Source: Candidatus Bathyarchaeota archaeon (GTDB lineage: Archaea; Thermoproteota; Bathyarchaeia; 40CM-2-53-6; RBG-13-38-9). Taken from it: a stretch of DNA of 20,242 bases. Within the stretch, counting starts at the first letter, position 1; each line of letters begins with the position of its first letter. The position numbers and the translations under genes were made by a program. Location: contig SMYQ01000059.1 in NCBI GenBank assembly GCA_007050885.1, forward strand, positions 1-20,242. Reading direction: 5' to 3'. This document shows, in pieces, positions 14,268 to 20,242 of this stretch. Under the pieces are notes generated by a model. The model ran no database searches and had not been told where the DNA came from. It was given only the letters and a program-made list of their open reading frames with translations.

Positions 14268-16226
14268 TTACGTAAAAGATTGAGGTAATGAAAATGGCTT
14301 ATAGGGCGTTCCACTTCCAGAGTAAAATTTTGTAAAGAATTCATAGTAAGTAAGCCTCATAGATTGTATTAAGATGGCTAATCCTTCAATTAGAATTACA
14401 AGAATATTCATCAATAGATAACTCGGTATTACTCCGATTACCGATGCCAAAATAAGTGCAGATAATCCTAAAGCACCATGAGCTATGGCAAACGCTGCCA
14501 ATCGAACATATGAAATAGAGTTAGTCAAGAGTGAAAGAAATGTCTCAATAAATTCAGAGAATCCTTTTAATAACTGCGCAATAATGTCTACCTTACCAGC
14601 AATCATACCTTCTATAAGTGGAAAAAGAAATATCAAGCCTAACAAACTCATCGCCATCATTGTTAAGATCCAATTTTCAGTAAAGGCAGAAAGAGACAGA
14701 GTTCTAGCATATTCTACTGCTAGCAGTACACCAACAACATAATAAGCTAACACTATCATTGAGAAAATTGTTTTGTGTTTATCTCCCGCTTTAATTGTAT
14801 TTATTATTTTCAGGATTAAACCCAATCCTATCTGAATTACTCCAAAAATCAATGCAATAACAATTATTGCAGTTTGATTATGGAAGGGGCTAAAAAGAAG
14901 AGGTGGAATTACTCCTGGTAAAAGAAAGAATTCCCCATAAAAGACCCCAAAAATCATCGATGATATTCCACATGCCAAGATAATTGTACCAAGTTTGTTT
15001 ACCGCTTTAGCAGATATTTTCAAGAGTTCTCGCTGAAGATTTCGCAGCATTAAGCCTATAATAACGAAGACAAGTCCGCTACCAACATCCCCAAACATAA
15101 AACCAAACATGATTGAGAAGAGAACAGTCATTACTGTTGTCGGATCTACTTCTCTATAGTCTGGTGTACCTCTTAATCTTGTAAGAAGTTCGAAAGACTG
15201 CCTCACACCTTTATTTTGCATCTTAACTGGAGGCGTGTCATATGAACTAGGATCTTCAATTTTCACATATGCTGCCCCGGAAGTTGCCTCAATTACTGCA
15301 TTTGTAACTTCCTCAGCCTTTTCTTCAGGCACCCAACCGTGAGCCAAACTCATTCTGCTAGTTCGACTGAGATTTGATCTTGCTTCTTCAAGGTTTAGAG
15401 TCCCACGCACTACTGGCTCATATTTCTTCGACTCATCTCGGAATTTCTGTCCAATCTCTCTTATTGAATTTTCAATAGTGTGAACTTCATTCTTTTTCTT
15501 TTTGATATTTGATACAACAGCTTGAAGAGCTTCTTCAGGATTAGGATTTATTATATCAGGGAAAATCATTTCATTAAAGTTGAGCAGTGGGAGCGCACTT
15601 TCGATATGTGATTTGTCATCGTTCAATCCAGTTATAATAATAAAGTCTTCTTTTCTCGTTTCAGTAAAAGAAGTGAAATTGACACTTGTACCCTCTGTGT
15701 ATCTGTTGAGTCTGGGAGCCAGCTCTCGTTGTATTAAACCAGCCTTGACAAATATGTGTTTGAAATCTCCTAGTTGATCTATTCTTAGATTGTGTTTTTT
15801 AAGGATGGTAAGTTTGTCGGCTAAACTTCTTAATCCATCTAGGTCACCTTGGAGAGATTCTAGACGGTTAAGCTCTTTGTCAAGTCTAGACTCATAATCT
15901 GCCACGTATGCTTCAATGTTTTCAAGGGCAGGTAAATCTGACGGTGTTTCGGTATGAGTTTTAGAGAAGCTGCTTTTGAATCGATTTAGGAAACTCTTTT
16001 TTATTTTCTCTTCAGGAGGAAGCGAAGATAGAACCGAACCAATTCTTTGTTGTAGTTTTACATATTTTTCGGATTTCTCAACATTATCTACTTTTTTGAA
16101 TCCTTTGATCGTATAGTCACTAACTAGTTGGACAGTTCCTAATTTTCCAAGAATCTTTAATAAGCCATCTTCAAAGGTTAAAGGAACTGCTGCATACAGC
16201 CTCTTCATAGGTGTCGCTTTAAACAA
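14268..16226 (-). CDS. atpI: A-type ATP synthase membrane subunit I (a-type stator)
   Basis: The 652-residue protein has a soluble N-terminal half with two helical hairpins (e.g. ESRLDKELNRLESLQGDLDG) that contacts the E-H peripheral stalks. Its C-terminal half (from about 355) has seven or eight membrane helices, starting with FSIMFGFMFGDVGSGLVFVI. The essential arginine of the ion path is in NSISYVRLAAFAIAHGALGL near the C-terminus. The TTG start at 16226 gives MFKATPMKRLYAAVP, matching the family pattern MxxPxxMxKV; ATG 16208 would cut that off. AAAAGG lies just upstream. It is followed by K on the same strand, so membrane-sector genes are transcribed apart from the plus-strand head genes. 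A run of 12 A (minus strand, 16288-16299) lies 62 bases upstream. Confidence 0.95.
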   Translation of the reverse strand: MFKATPMKRLYAAVPLTFEDGLLKILGKLGTVQLVSDYTIKGFKKVDNVEKSEKYVKLQQRIGSVLSSLPPEEKIKKSFLNRFKSSFSKTHTETPSDLPALENIEAYVADYESRLDKELNRLESLQGDLDGLRSLADKLTILKKHNLRIDQLGDFKHIFVKAGLIQRELAPRLNRYTEGTSVNFTSFTETRKEDFIIITGLNDDKSHIESALPLLNFNEMIFPDIINPNPEEALQAVVSNIKKKKNEVHTIENSIREIGQKFRDESKKYEPVVRGTLNLEEARSNLSRTSRMSLAHGWVPEEKAEEVTNAVIEATSGAAYVKIEDPSSYDTPPVKMQNKGVRQSFELLTRLRGTPDYREVDPTTVMTVLFSIMFGFMFGDVGSGLVFVIIGLMLRNLQRELLKISAKAVNKLGTIILACGISSMIFGVFYGEFFLLPGVIPPLLFSPFHNQTAIIVIALIFGVIQIGLGLILKIINTIKAGDKHKTIFSMIVLAYYVVGVLLAVEYARTLSLSAFTENWILTMMAMSLLGLIFLFPLIEGMIAGKVDIIAQLLKGFSEFIETFLSLLTNSISYVRLAAFAIAHGALGLSALILASVIGVIPSYLLMNILVILIEGLAILIQSMRLTYYEFFTKFYSGSGTPYKPFSLPQSFT

Positions 16227-16329
16227 TATACCTTTTACCCGCCCATTTATTTTCGATTCTGATGTTCACATATCAGATATCTTATTGTTTTTTTTTTTTG
16301 ATTTAAATTGTTTAGTGTGCGCCTACATT

Positions 16330-16755
16330 TCAGAGTAGTTTCACGGTTACCTTTAGAATAACATCAAGTTCAGATAGTGATTTTTCAATCTCTCTGATTG
16401 TCTTATTACTTTTGGAAACGTCGAGAAGCATTGACCCGTTTATAGTGTCTTTTGTTGATGGGGGCATTAGAAACATTACGATGTTGATTTGATCTCCAGC
16501 AAGCTTACCTCCGATCTTTGTCAGAGATCCTGGCTGATTGCCTATAATCATTCTAGCCTCTGCAAGCGGAGCGCCTGGACGTGCGGCCACATTCATGATT
16601 ATTTCGCCAACAGTTGGATCTGCCATCAAGAGAAGTTTTGTATCAGGGACTATTTCCAAGGCTTTACATACTGACTCTGGGAATTTTATGTTAAGATTTT
16701 CATCTACACTTACTACTTCAGAAATTGTTGGCATCTGCCTTGCTTTCTCAGACAA
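16330..16755 (-). CDS. AbrB-like plus ACT-domain protein, putative regulator
   Basis: The 141-residue protein appears to join two small domains. Residues about 12-50 (VVSVDENLNIKFPESVCKAL, then LEIVPDTKLLLMAD) follow the swapped-hairpin pattern of SpoVT/AbrB (MazE-like) DNA-binding domains. Residues about 66-141 form an ACT domain: ARMIIGNQPGSLTKIGGKLA, then QINIVMFLM, with the usual beta-alpha-beta and the GxL turn that binds amino acids. This suggests a ligand-responsive transcription factor (inference). TTG at 16755 is supported by GGAGGG (16765-16770) nine bases upstream and a TATA-like stretch at 16793-16800. It lies 103 bases upstream of gene I on the same strand. A purely metabolic ACT protein is the alternative. 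Confidence 0.65.
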   Translation of the reverse strand: MSEKARQMPTISEVVSVDENLNIKFPESVCKALEIVPDTKLLLMADPTVGEIIMNVAARPGAPLAEARMIIGNQPGSLTKIGGKLAGDQINIVMFLMPPSTKDTINGSMLLDVSKSNKTIREIEKSLSELDVILKVTVKLL

Positions 16756-16792
16756 TAGTGAAGACCCTCCGAACTAACACCATTACTAAAGT

Positions 16793-16800
16793 ATTATAAT
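16793..16800 (-). promoter_or_regulatory. TATA box of the AbrB/ACT gene
   Basis: On the minus strand ATTATAAT is centred about 41 bases before the TTG at 16755. It would start transcription near 16770, just at the GGAGGG ribosome binding site (16765-16770). Confidence 0.4.
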
Positions 16801-16848
16801 TTTTTCTTGTGGGAGCCTTATGGGCCTAAAACTCCATAATTTGCCATT

Positions 16849-17478
16849 TCACTGACTCTTTATAGTTATTTCCATTGTAACATCATTTAAAGGGCGGTCT
16901 CTATCACCGACCTCAACGGATCCTATTGCTATTAGAACATCTTCACCTTTAATTAATTTCCCAAATATCGAATGTTTCCCATCTAAATGTGGAGCTGGCG
17001 CAAGTGTGATAAAGAATTGAGAACTCCCAGTATTTGGACCGCTGTTGGCCATCGATAATATACCTAACGAATCATGTTTTAGTTCGGGAACAATCTCATC
17101 AGGAATAGTCTTTCCAGAGCCACCCGTTCCTGTTCCAGTCGGGTCACCACCTTGGATCACAAACCCTTTGACAACACGATGAAATATTACTCCATCGTAG
17201 AAATCTTGATTAGCTAAAGATATGAAATTACCAGCAGTAATAGGAACTTTATCTTCATAGAGTTCAAATTCCATGCTTCCCATGTTGGTATTAATCACTG
17301 CTATCCTATTTTTTGAGGCGGTTTGAGTTTCCGACATTTCAGGTTTAGGCCCCCACGTATAGATGAAGGCTACTGTAATGATTAATAAGATTAGAGCTAC
17401 AAGAAAAATTTGCATTCTTTTTTGCTTTTTCTTTTTCTCTTCTTTTCTTAATTGTTTCATTCGATATTTCTTACTCAT
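16849..17478 (-). CDS. Membrane-anchored cyclophilin-type peptidyl-prolyl cis-trans isomerase
   Basis: The 209-residue protein has a very basic cytoplasmic N-terminus (1-21), a single membrane helix (about 22-42) and an extracytoplasmic cyclophilin domain (about 57-209). The domain has all main motifs: FHRVVKGFVIQGGDPTGTG with the catalytic arginine and Q, then GILSMANSGPNTGSSQFFIT, and APHLDGKHSIFGKLIKG. Histidine stands where eukaryotic cyclophilin A has its cyclosporin-binding tryptophan, as in bacterial PpiA/B types. It probably helps fold surface or secreted proteins, of which two are encoded nearby. ATG 17478 has AAGGA seven bases upstream. It runs in the same direction as the AbrB/ACT gene, but that gene has its own TATA box. 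Confidence 0.93.
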   Translation of the reverse strand: MSKKYRMKQLRKEEKKKKQKRMQIFLVALILLIITVAFIYTWGPKPEMSETQTASKNRIAVINTNMGSMEFELYEDKVPITAGNFISLANQDFYDGVIFHRVVKGFVIQGGDPTGTGTGGSGKTIPDEIVPELKHDSLGILSMANSGPNTGSSQFFITLAPAPHLDGKHSIFGKLIKGEDVLIAIGSVEVGDRDRPLNDVTMEITIKSQ

Positions 17479-17598
17479 TTGAATTCCTTCTATGATGTCA
17501 AAGTCTAATCATATATTGATTTGGTAAAAATGGCAACATCTTGAGTATAGAATTTTTTCAATAATAAAAGGAAAGCCTTTAGAGAATCATCAGAAGAG

Positions 17599-18114
17599 AT
17601 GTGCACAATAGTGATTTGGGGAATTAATGTGTCTGACAAAATGAATCTTCATGAATTCAATATGCGAGAAGCAACTTTGCATGATCTCTCTGTCTTAGTG
17701 CGTCATAGGAGAGTTATGTTCGTTGAGGCTACAGGAGCTAAAGGCGATAAAGAACTTGATGCAATGGACAAGGGTTATCAGAGACATATTCAGAAATCAC
17801 TCCCTATTGACACTTTCAAAGCTTGGATAATTGAAACGAAAGAAGGCAAGATAGCCGCTAGCGGCGGCATTACAGTATATGAGCAACCACCGAGACCACA
17901 AGATGAAACTTTGAGATACGTATATGTGCACAGCATTTATACTGAACCAGAATACCGACGTCGGGGCATAGCTAGAAAAATGCTGAACACGATAGTAAAT
18001 TATTGTAGAGACAAGAAGTTCAAAACATTAACATTACATGCTGTGGAAGCCAGTAAACCCCTCTATGAGTCCTTCGGATTCAAACCAACAACAGAGATGC
18101 GGATGTTCCTCTAG
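17599..18114 (+). CDS. GNAT-family N-acetyltransferase
   Basis: The 171-residue protein has the GNAT fold. An N-terminal NMREATLHDLSVLVRHRR precedes the central strands (FKAWIIETKEGKIAASGGIT). The acetyl-CoA motif A is VHSIYTEPEYRRRGIARKML (R/Q-x-x-G-x-A loop at about RRRGIA), followed by FKTLTLHAVEASKPLYESFG for motif B. The substrate cannot be told. The first ATG (17599) has AAGAG just before it and a TATA-like AATAATAAAA (about 17559-17568) upstream. GTG 17629 or ATG 17641 would also give an intact domain, and the first ten or so residues look unlike the family. The secreted-protein gene begins 21 bases downstream and may be co-transcribed. Confidence 0.88.
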   Translation: MCTIVIWGINVSDKMNLHEFNMREATLHDLSVLVRHRRVMFVEATGAKGDKELDAMDKGYQRHIQKSLPIDTFKAWIIETKEGKIAASGGITVYEQPPRPQDETLRYVYVHSIYTEPEYRRRGIARKMLNTIVNYCRDKKFKTLTLHAVEASKPLYESFGFKPTTEMRMFL

Positions 18115-18135
18115 AGGCCGAAAAACCTGAACTTT

Positions 18136-19137
18136 ATGAATCAAGTTAGAATAGTGTTGATCATAACATTAATGGCTATTTCACTAAATTATGCTCAAGC
18201 TAATGTACATGCATCATCCAACATCCTTCTAACGGAAGAAGGTTATTGGACATATTATGTCGATTCAAAAAGCACCTTGTATGGTACAGGAGATTACCAA
18301 GGAGAATTCAGTACATCCATCACGGTTCTAGGAAATGGCACTGTAAAACACATCAATTCAACAATCCTCATTTTTGAAAAGAAACAAGATATTAATTTCA
18401 AAATAGAAGGTAGCGGTTATTATGATCAAGAAACTAAAAGAGAGATGCATACTTTTATTGAAAATTTTGTAATTGATCGTAAGACACTTACATATTTATC
18501 TAGAGAAATGAAAACCGAAATCGAAGGAGAAGAAATTATGGATGAACTCATAGTCGGAATGCCTGTAACCGAGTTCATCTCACCTGAACTTTCTGTAGGC
18601 CAATATGTAGAATATTATTCAATAGATGGATTGATTAATTGTCAGGTTTCCCACGGTGAAACAGATTATGAAGGAACAAAACTACAAACAATAATGTTAC
18701 TTTATTCTGGTCCTACAGTTCAAGATCCGTGGCTTGAAACCAACGGAACAGCCCAACACACATTCATATTCGAAAAAAACACAGGCCTTTTGATATCATC
18801 ATCTAGCACCACAGAAGCTACCAGCATAAAGGGCAGGCGAATTACGACATATGAGTATCAACTTGATTCGACTTCATTTTGGAGATCAGAAGAACTACCC
18901 CGACAATCTTCAACAACTTCTGTTCCTTCCACGGTAGAGACATCCATTGAGACAGTAATTAAAGAGAATGAAGCTCCCATGACTCAATCGAATTACTTTA
19001 TACCATTTTTAATTGTAGCTATAATTTCTGTTATCGTAATAGCCTTGATTGAATTAAGACGAAATACTTTTAGAAACAATCATACAAGCCAAGACAACAT
19101 TTCGGACCCTAAAAATTTAGATCAATCAGAAAACTAA
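18136..19137 (+). CDS. Secreted protein with C-terminal membrane anchor, unknown function
   Basis: The 333-residue protein has a signal peptide (about 1-27: VRIVLIITLMAISLNYAQA), a beta-rich, N-glycosylation-site-containing extracellular domain (about 28-255) and a Ser/Thr/Glu-rich stalk (about 257-290, with SSTTSVPSTVETSIETVIKE). A membrane helix (about 292-312) and a charged cytoplasmic tail follow. Such stalks are usual for archaeal cell-surface proteins held near the S-layer. No enzyme motif was recognised. It follows the GNAT gene by 21 bases. The ATG at 18136 is right for the signal peptide, though no good ribosome binding site is seen. Confidence 0.65.
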   Translation: MNQVRIVLIITLMAISLNYAQANVHASSNILLTEEGYWTYYVDSKSTLYGTGDYQGEFSTSITVLGNGTVKHINSTILIFEKKQDINFKIEGSGYYDQETKREMHTFIENFVIDRKTLTYLSREMKTEIEGEEIMDELIVGMPVTEFISPELSVGQYVEYYSIDGLINCQVSHGETDYEGTKLQTIMLLYSGPTVQDPWLETNGTAQHTFIFEKNTGLLISSSSTTEATSIKGRRITTYEYQLDSTSFWRSEELPRQSSTTSVPSTVETSIETVIKENEAPMTQSNYFIPFLIVAIISVIVIALIELRRNTFRNNHTSQDNISDPKNLDQSEN

Positions 19138-19157
19138 AATATTTTCATTTAAGATTT

Positions 19158-19190
19158 AAAAAAAAAGTTGTGCTAGGTTTTAGACCTAGC
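19158..19190 (-). terminator. Hairpin-plus-T-run terminator of the small membrane-protein gene
   Basis: On the minus strand, a 7-bp stem (arms 19184-19190 and 19172-19178, loop of 5) is followed after five bases by nine T (19166-19158). The stem includes the TAG stop codon (19188-19186). The shape matches an intrinsic terminator; in archaea the T run is the main signal. Confidence 0.55.
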
Positions 19191-19545
19191 GTGTGCGTCC
19201 TATGTTGTAGATTGCCTTCACAGCCATTATTATAGCTGCAGGTGCGACGAACGCTGCCAACGTCACTAGAATAGTATCAATTGCGGTTCCCACTCCCGGC
19301 AATACGCTATCTACCAAGAGAAAACCTCGACCTCCATTGGCAACCAACAGCGCTATAGCAGCTACTAAAAATGGAGTAGTTTCCTTCTCAGTAATTGTCG
19401 TTAGACCGACAATGACTCCCAAGATCAGCATTACAAGTGGTACCCAGCCTCCCATACCTCCACCAACAGCACTAGCTATACCGGCAAGAATCGCTATTAT
19501 AACACCAGCAATGAAAGCCCATCTTCCGATTGATTCAGTGTTCAT
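19186..19545 (-). CDS. Small multi-pass membrane protein
   Basis: The 119-residue protein has about four membrane segments (about 8-27, 33-50, 58-75 and 84-112), short loops and a glycine-rich turn (SAVGGGMGGW). ESIGRWAFIAGVIIAILAG followed by VGLTTITEKETTPFLVAAIA resembles small conserved archaeal membrane proteins of unknown function; I cannot name a family with certainty. ATG 19545 has GGTGAT upstream, and a TATA-like TTATATAA at 19585-19592 is correctly placed. A hairpin terminator overlaps its stop, so it is probably a one-gene unit. Confidence 0.7.
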   Translation of the reverse strand: MNTESIGRWAFIAGVIIAILAGIASAVGGGMGGWVPLVMLILGVIVGLTTITEKETTPFLVAAIALLVANGGRGFLLVDSVLPGVGTAIDTILVTLAAFVAPAAIIMAVKAIYNIGRTR

Positions 19546-19584
19546 ATTTCAATCACCGTAGAGCAATATTCCAGATTTGTTTAG

Positions 19585-19592
19585 TTATATAA
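19585..19592 (-). promoter_or_regulatory. TATA box of the small membrane-protein gene
   Basis: TTATATAA lies about 43 bases before the ATG at 19545. Standard spacing gives a leader of about 17 bases containing the GGTGAT ribosome binding site. Confidence 0.45.
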
Positions 19593-19641
19593 TTTTCTAA
19601 CAACGCTTCAATCCTATATCGATACCATAAAAATATTAATT

Positions 19642-19662
19642 GTTTTTATAAAACATAAAAAC
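19642..19662 (-). terminator. AT-rich hairpin after the glycosyltransferase-like gene
   Basis: Arms 19642-19649 and 19655-19662 form an 8-bp stem with a 5-base loop, starting 6 bases past the stop codon at 19668. On the minus strand it contains two T runs, consistent with an archaeal T-rich terminator. Confidence 0.4.
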
Positions 19663-19667
19663 ACACT

Positions 19668-20242
19668 TTAGTTTCTTCTTAAAAAAGGCGGAGGATCATA
19701 AGCCAAAACAAGTGCAAGATACACAGGCACATATTCTATCAAAGCTATATGAATGAAATTAATATCACTCATATATTGAAGAAGATAGACAAATCCTGCA
19801 GTTCCAGAAAGTATTATCCAAGGAAGAGTTCTCAGATTCAATCCTACTATTGCACAAAATATAAGAATCCAAGATGAATACCAAGGAAAGACCGCGGGCG
19901 ATAACATAACACTTAGTCCTAAAGTCAATATTGACAAATAGGCAAAACTCTCGAGATCTCTCACCTCTTTAACATATACTAATCGAAATGCAAGAAAAAG
20001 GAAAACTATGCCAGCAAGTATTCGGCTAATTACATATGGAACACCAATCTCATACAAAATAATCCTAAACAGAAGAAACAATGAGGGATTGAAAAACCAA
20101 CCAGAGAAATATCGATATAAACCGAGAAAAACATTAGCACCAGAACTTAAGATGAAAGGCACATAAAGGAAAAACGATAAAACAACAATGATAATCAAAT
20201 GTTGAATTACAATTGTTGATTGATTCTTTGTCTTGAGATATT
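19668..20242 (-). CDS. GT-C-like integral membrane glycosyltransferase, C-terminal part (5' end outside window)
   Basis: The frame stays open to the right edge (…YLKTKNQSTIVIQHL before the hydrophobic part), so the apparent TTG at 20198 is internal and the N-terminal half is missing. The visible 191 residues hold about six membrane helices. Two segments recall polyprenol-phosphate-sugar-using GT-C transferases of the GT87/DUF2029 kind: LGLYRYFSGWFFNPSLFLLF, and LSPAVFPWYSSWILIF, where relatives typically read LSPxxHPWYxxWL. The key histidine of that stretch is phenylalanine here. The N-terminal loop with the catalytic acidic residue is not in view. A role in protein or lipid glycosylation is inferred and would suit the nearby surface proteins. 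Confidence 0.6.
   Translation of the reverse strand, partial: YLKTKNQSTIVIQHLIIIVVLSFFLYVPFILSSGANVFLGLYRYFSGWFFNPSLFLLFRIILYEIGVPYVISRILAGIVFLFLAFRLVYVKEVRDLESFAYLSILTLGLSVMLSPAVFPWYSSWILIFCAIVGLNLRTLPWIILSGTAGFVYLLQYMSDINFIHIALIEYVPVYLALVLAYDPPPFLRRN

Noticed and set aside
16288..16299. Run of 12 T on the plus strand as a terminator
   Set aside because: No plus-strand gene ends upstream within reach; on the minus strand, where the genes lie, it is an A run in the upstream region of subunit I.
1..20242. CRISPR array, insertion sequence, or restriction/toxin-antitoxin defence system
   Set aside because: No regularly spaced repeats, transposase motifs or known defence domains were seen; the only mobile-element sign is the integrase-like start at the left edge.

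Overview
The window is archaeal, AT-rich chromosomal DNA. It carries a complete A-type (archaeal/vacuolar) ATP synthase gene set, homologues of the archaeal riboflavin/deazaflavin enzymes ArfC and ArfB, a tRNA gene interrupted by introns (one at the canonical 37/38 site with a bulge-helix-bulge fold), TATA boxes 30-45 bases before start codons, and frequent TTG start codons. A TACK-type lineage such as a Bathyarchaeia or Nitrososphaeria relative fits, but the exact phylum is inference.

Layout. 1-468: the 5' end of a tyrosine-recombinase-like integrase runs off the left edge. Just before it on the same (minus) strand is tRNA-Ala(CGC), which appears to hold two 14-nt introns. This looks like the border of an integrated element lying to the left. 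469-3722: an ArfC-like reductase, a diverged TrpD-like phosphoribosyltransferase on the other strand, a creatininase/ArfB-like amidohydrolase and a very small zinc-protease-like protein. 3745-5157 (minus): a two-gene unit of 3-hydroxyacyl-CoA dehydrogenase-like and methylmalonyl-CoA epimerase-like enzymes. 5269-7511: a small membrane protein, a surface-anchored protein, a universal stress protein and an AN1-type zinc-finger protein.

7643-16226 is the core of the window, the A-type ATP synthase. Peripheral-stalk, catalytic and central-stalk genes F-H-E-A-B-D-C are packed on the plus strand, with overlaps or gaps of at most 14 bases. The two membrane-sector genes, I (stator/a-type) and K (proteolipid ring), lie on the minus strand and converge on C with 36 bases between stop codons. 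All nine usual subunits are present, but head and membrane sectors are transcribed from opposite strands. Start codons also differ: A, B, K and C use ATG, the other low-copy subunits use TTG or GTG.

16330-20242: upstream of gene I on the minus strand are an AbrB-like/ACT-domain protein and a membrane-anchored cyclophilin. The plus strand then has a GNAT acetyltransferase and a secreted, C-terminally anchored protein. The minus strand has a small multi-pass membrane protein with a hairpin terminator and the 5'-truncated end of a GT-C-like membrane glycosyltransferase. No CRISPR array, rRNA, insertion sequence or toxin-antitoxin pair was recognised, and no gene-free stretch exceeds 300 bases.
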